From positions 1 through 33,860 of the forward strand of contig DAIDHB010000376.1 in assembly GCA_027452145.1 (NCBI GenBank): a stretch of 33,860 nt of DNA. Reading direction: 5' to 3'. The stretch is from Planctomycetales bacterium. Its GTDB lineage: Bacteria; Planctomycetota; Planctomycetia; Isosphaerales; Isosphaeraceae. The notes beneath the pieces were generated by a model that saw only the letters and a list, made by a program, of their open reading frames with translations, was not told the origin of the DNA and did not search any database. Position numbers and translations under genes: made by a program. Positions 32,104-33,860 of this stretch are shown piece after piece; the stretch's first letter is position 1, and every line of letters begins with the position of its first letter.

Positions 32104-33612
32104 TCAGTCGCGTGACGCGGTCGTCCACAGGAAGACCTCGCTCGACCCGTCGGGCCTGGGGGCGGCTGTTGCCAGGGTGCTGCCGTCGGGTGAGAACATG
32201 GCGTGACACACCGGCCCAGCGTGGAAGCGGAATGAGGTGAGGACGCGGCCGGTGGGGATGTCCCAGAGGGTGACCGTGCGGTCCTCGTCGCCCGCGACGA
32301 GGGTCCGGCCGTCGGGCGAGATGGCCAGCGAGAGGATGGACTCCGGGTGATGGAAATGCTCGCGAATCGGTTCCAGCGTCGTCGCGTCCCAGAGGACGAT
32401 CTTGCCGTACCTCCCACCCGTCGCGAGTCGCTTGCCGTCGGGCGAGATTGCATGGCACTGGATGCCACCCATCTCGATCGTCTTCGCCGGGGATCGGAGC
32501 CGGCCCGAGGGCAGGTCGCAGAGCCAGAACCGATCCGAGTCAGGGCCCGACAGGACCGCGGTCTCTCCCGACGTTGAGAATGAGGCCCGACCGTCCAGCA
32601 TGCCCTCGACCAGCTCGCTCCCGGTCGCGGATTGCCCGCCTCGGTGGATGCGGAACGCCTTCTCGGGACCTCCGGCGACGACCCAGCTCATACCGGGGGC
32701 GATCGCGTACCAGCGGCCCCGCGGGATCGGCAGGCGTTGCACCGTCCCGTCGGGGAGTGCCCTCACAGCGACCCGGTGCGAGGCATCTTCCCCCACCAGG
32801 AACCGGCAGTCGCGCGCGAGCGCGAAGGCCCGGATCGGCCCGCTGTCATCGGGCGGGATGGATCGCTTCAGCTTCCCGGTGCGGGCGTCGTGGATGAAGA
32901 CCTGTCCCTGGGTGCCGACGGTTGTGACCTCGTCGCCGTCCGGCGAGAAACCCGGGCCGGATACGATGCCGGCGGGCACCGAAAGGGTGATGTGCGTCCC
33001 GTCGCGTTCGGCGTTCCAGATCCTCGCAACTCCGTCGTTCCCGGTGGTGACGAGTGCCCGGCCATCCGGCGAGAAGGCGACGCACCAGGATCGACCCTGG
33101 CCAGTAACGATATGGTCCAGGAAGTCGCTGGCGTGATCAATTAAGTGGACGATCCCTCGTCCGCCGATGACTGCGATGCGATTGCCGTCGGGGTGAAACG
33201 TAACGGATTCGGGATGGTCCGGGAAGCGCCATTTCTTGGGATTGGTCCAGTCCCCTCTTCTCCAAAGACAGGCACCTTCAAACCGGTCCGCTGCGGCCAG
33301 GCGCATGCCGTCGCGGGAGAATGCCACACAATTGGTCTGCCTGACGGATTCAGGGATTCGTTCAAGTTCGCGGGTCGCCAGGTTGTAGATCATCACTCCC
33401 TCGCCCGCCACCGCGAGAAGGGCGCCATCCGGTGAAACGGCCAGGCCCTGGAGCTTGGGTGAATTCGGGGCGTGGAATGAGTGGTCCCTGTGCCAGTCGT
33501 CTGTATTCCAAAAGGAGACATCGCCCTTCCTGCACGCGGAGATCAGAAACCGACCATCGGGAGTAAACACCGCCGCGACGACCTCGTCGCCCAGTCCCGA
33601 GAGCTCTTTCAC
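32104..33612 (-). CDS. WD40 beta-propeller protein, 5' end uncertain (possibly truncated)
   Basis: 502 aa from GTG 33612. About ten WD-type blades are visible, with repeated cores such as VVAAVFTPDGRFLISACRKG, CVAFSRDGMRLAAADR, CVAFSPDGRALVTTGNDG and SLAISPDGRTLVAGDEDRTV. There is no signal peptide and no other domain. The frame stays open upstream to 33759 and encodes one more full blade (EVNSVVFSPHGYNVASASDD) with no ATG, GTG or TTG ahead of it. So either translation begins inside the propeller at GTG 33612, or the true 5' end has been lost or shifted. In planctomycetes such propellers are often the C-terminal part of larger proteins, for example kinases; no kinase is seen here. The probable role is protein-protein scaffolding; the partner is unknown. 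Confidence 0.75.
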   Translation of the reverse strand: MKELSGLGDEVVAAVFTPDGRFLISACRKGDVSFWNTDDWHRDHSFHAPNSPKLQGLAVSPDGALLAVAGEGVMIYNLATRELERIPESVRQTNCVAFSRDGMRLAAADRFEGACLWRRGDWTNPKKWRFPDHPESVTFHPDGNRIAVIGGRGIVHLIDHASDFLDHIVTGQGRSWCVAFSPDGRALVTTGNDGVARIWNAERDGTHITLSVPAGIVSGPGFSPDGDEVTTVGTQGQVFIHDARTGKLKRSIPPDDSGPIRAFALARDCRFLVGEDASHRVAVRALPDGTVQRLPIPRGRWYAIAPGMSWVVAGGPEKAFRIHRGGQSATGSELVEGMLDGRASFSTSGETAVLSGPDSDRFWLCDLPSGRLRSPAKTIEMGGIQCHAISPDGKRLATGGRYGKIVLWDATTLEPIREHFHHPESILSLAISPDGRTLVAGDEDRTVTLWDIPTGRVLTSFRFHAGPVCHAMFSPDGSTLATAAPRPDGSSEVFLWTTASRD

Positions 33613-33748
33613 TCTTCGGTTCGAGCGGTAATCCGTGACCTGAATGGTTTGATCGTCGCTCGCGCTGGCTACATTGTAACCGTGGGGCGAGAAGACGACA
33701 GAGTTGACCTCGTTCGTGTGATAAGGCGTCCGGCAGGAATTAGTTTCC

Positions 33749-33860
33749 CTACCGTTTCCTCATTACTGGCTTGATCGTGATGTCGTAGTCCGGCAGCGTT
33801 TTCGATCGATCGAGTCGCGCCTCGTGAATCCTCATCTCCTTGGCCGGGACGCGAACCCCG
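33749..33860 (-). CDS. 3' end of an unidentified gene (runs off the right edge)
   Basis: The minus frame from the edge reads GVRVPAKEMRIHEARLDRSK, then TLPDYDITIKPVMRKR, and stops at TAG (33751-33749). Only ~36 residues are visible, so no family can be named. Its stop overlaps the open frame of the WD40 protein, which has no start codon of its own at that point. This suggests either coupled translation or a frameshift joining the two. Confidence 0.4.
   Translation of the reverse strand, partial: GVRVPAKEMRIHEARLDRSKTLPDYDITIKPVMRKR

Overview
The window looks like chromosomal DNA of a high-GC planctomycete, most likely an Isosphaeraceae-type bacterium (inference from gene content). Signs are a ThuA/membrane-bound-dehydrogenase/HEAT/cytochrome c giant protein, an ECF sigma factor with a long C-terminal extension, WD40 proteins, secreted proteins with an N-terminal LExRxLLx-type motif, and S9/DUF885 and M1 peptidases. 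Nearly all genes lie on the minus strand; only a small membrane protein and an SGNH hydrolase are on plus. Many long plus-strand open frames are antisense shadows of high GC3 genes and were left out.

Layout. 1-1280: 5' part of a divergent NuoN-like proton-channel subunit. 1331-1430: a dispersed inverted repeat whose arms recur at 20523-20630. 1498-1806: small conserved hypothetical. 2119-4875: ECF sigma factor fused through one membrane helix to a di-heme c-type cytochrome domain. 5001-10757: compact three-gene operon made of a RecB/Cas4-like Fe-S nuclease fused to a HerA-like ATPase, a second P-loop ATPase, and a 383-aa protein with an internal duplication and a His-rich linker. It looks like a DNA-processing or defence module that I cannot match to a named system. 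11083-12244: membrane protein and SGNH hydrolase. 12261-14390: secreted carboxypeptidase-regulatory-like protein with a TlpA-like thioredoxin domain. 14470-20402: two-gene exported peptidase operon (S9-DUF885 fusion, then M1). 20677-25053: giant ThuA-dehydrogenase-HEAT-cytochrome protein. 25280-27385: two surface or exported proteins. 27646-30080: cydAB-type quinol oxidase. 30222-30694: five tRNA genes. 30937-31937: two small exported proteins. 32104-33612: WD40 protein with a problematic 5' end. 33749-33860: 3' end of one more gene.

Three items stand out. (1) The nuclease-HerA / ATPase / accessory operon is translationally coupled end to end and is the best candidate for an undescribed system. 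(2) The tRNA cluster carries anticodons CCA, CCG, UCG, GCG and GCA, which together can read every sense codon of the form YGN. Four of the five lack the near-universal U8, and all have short or unusual cores. (3) The sigma factor is physically tied to a predicted extracytoplasmic haem protein, suggesting a one-polypeptide redox-linked transcription regulator. Function assignments rest on motifs read by eye; no searches were run.
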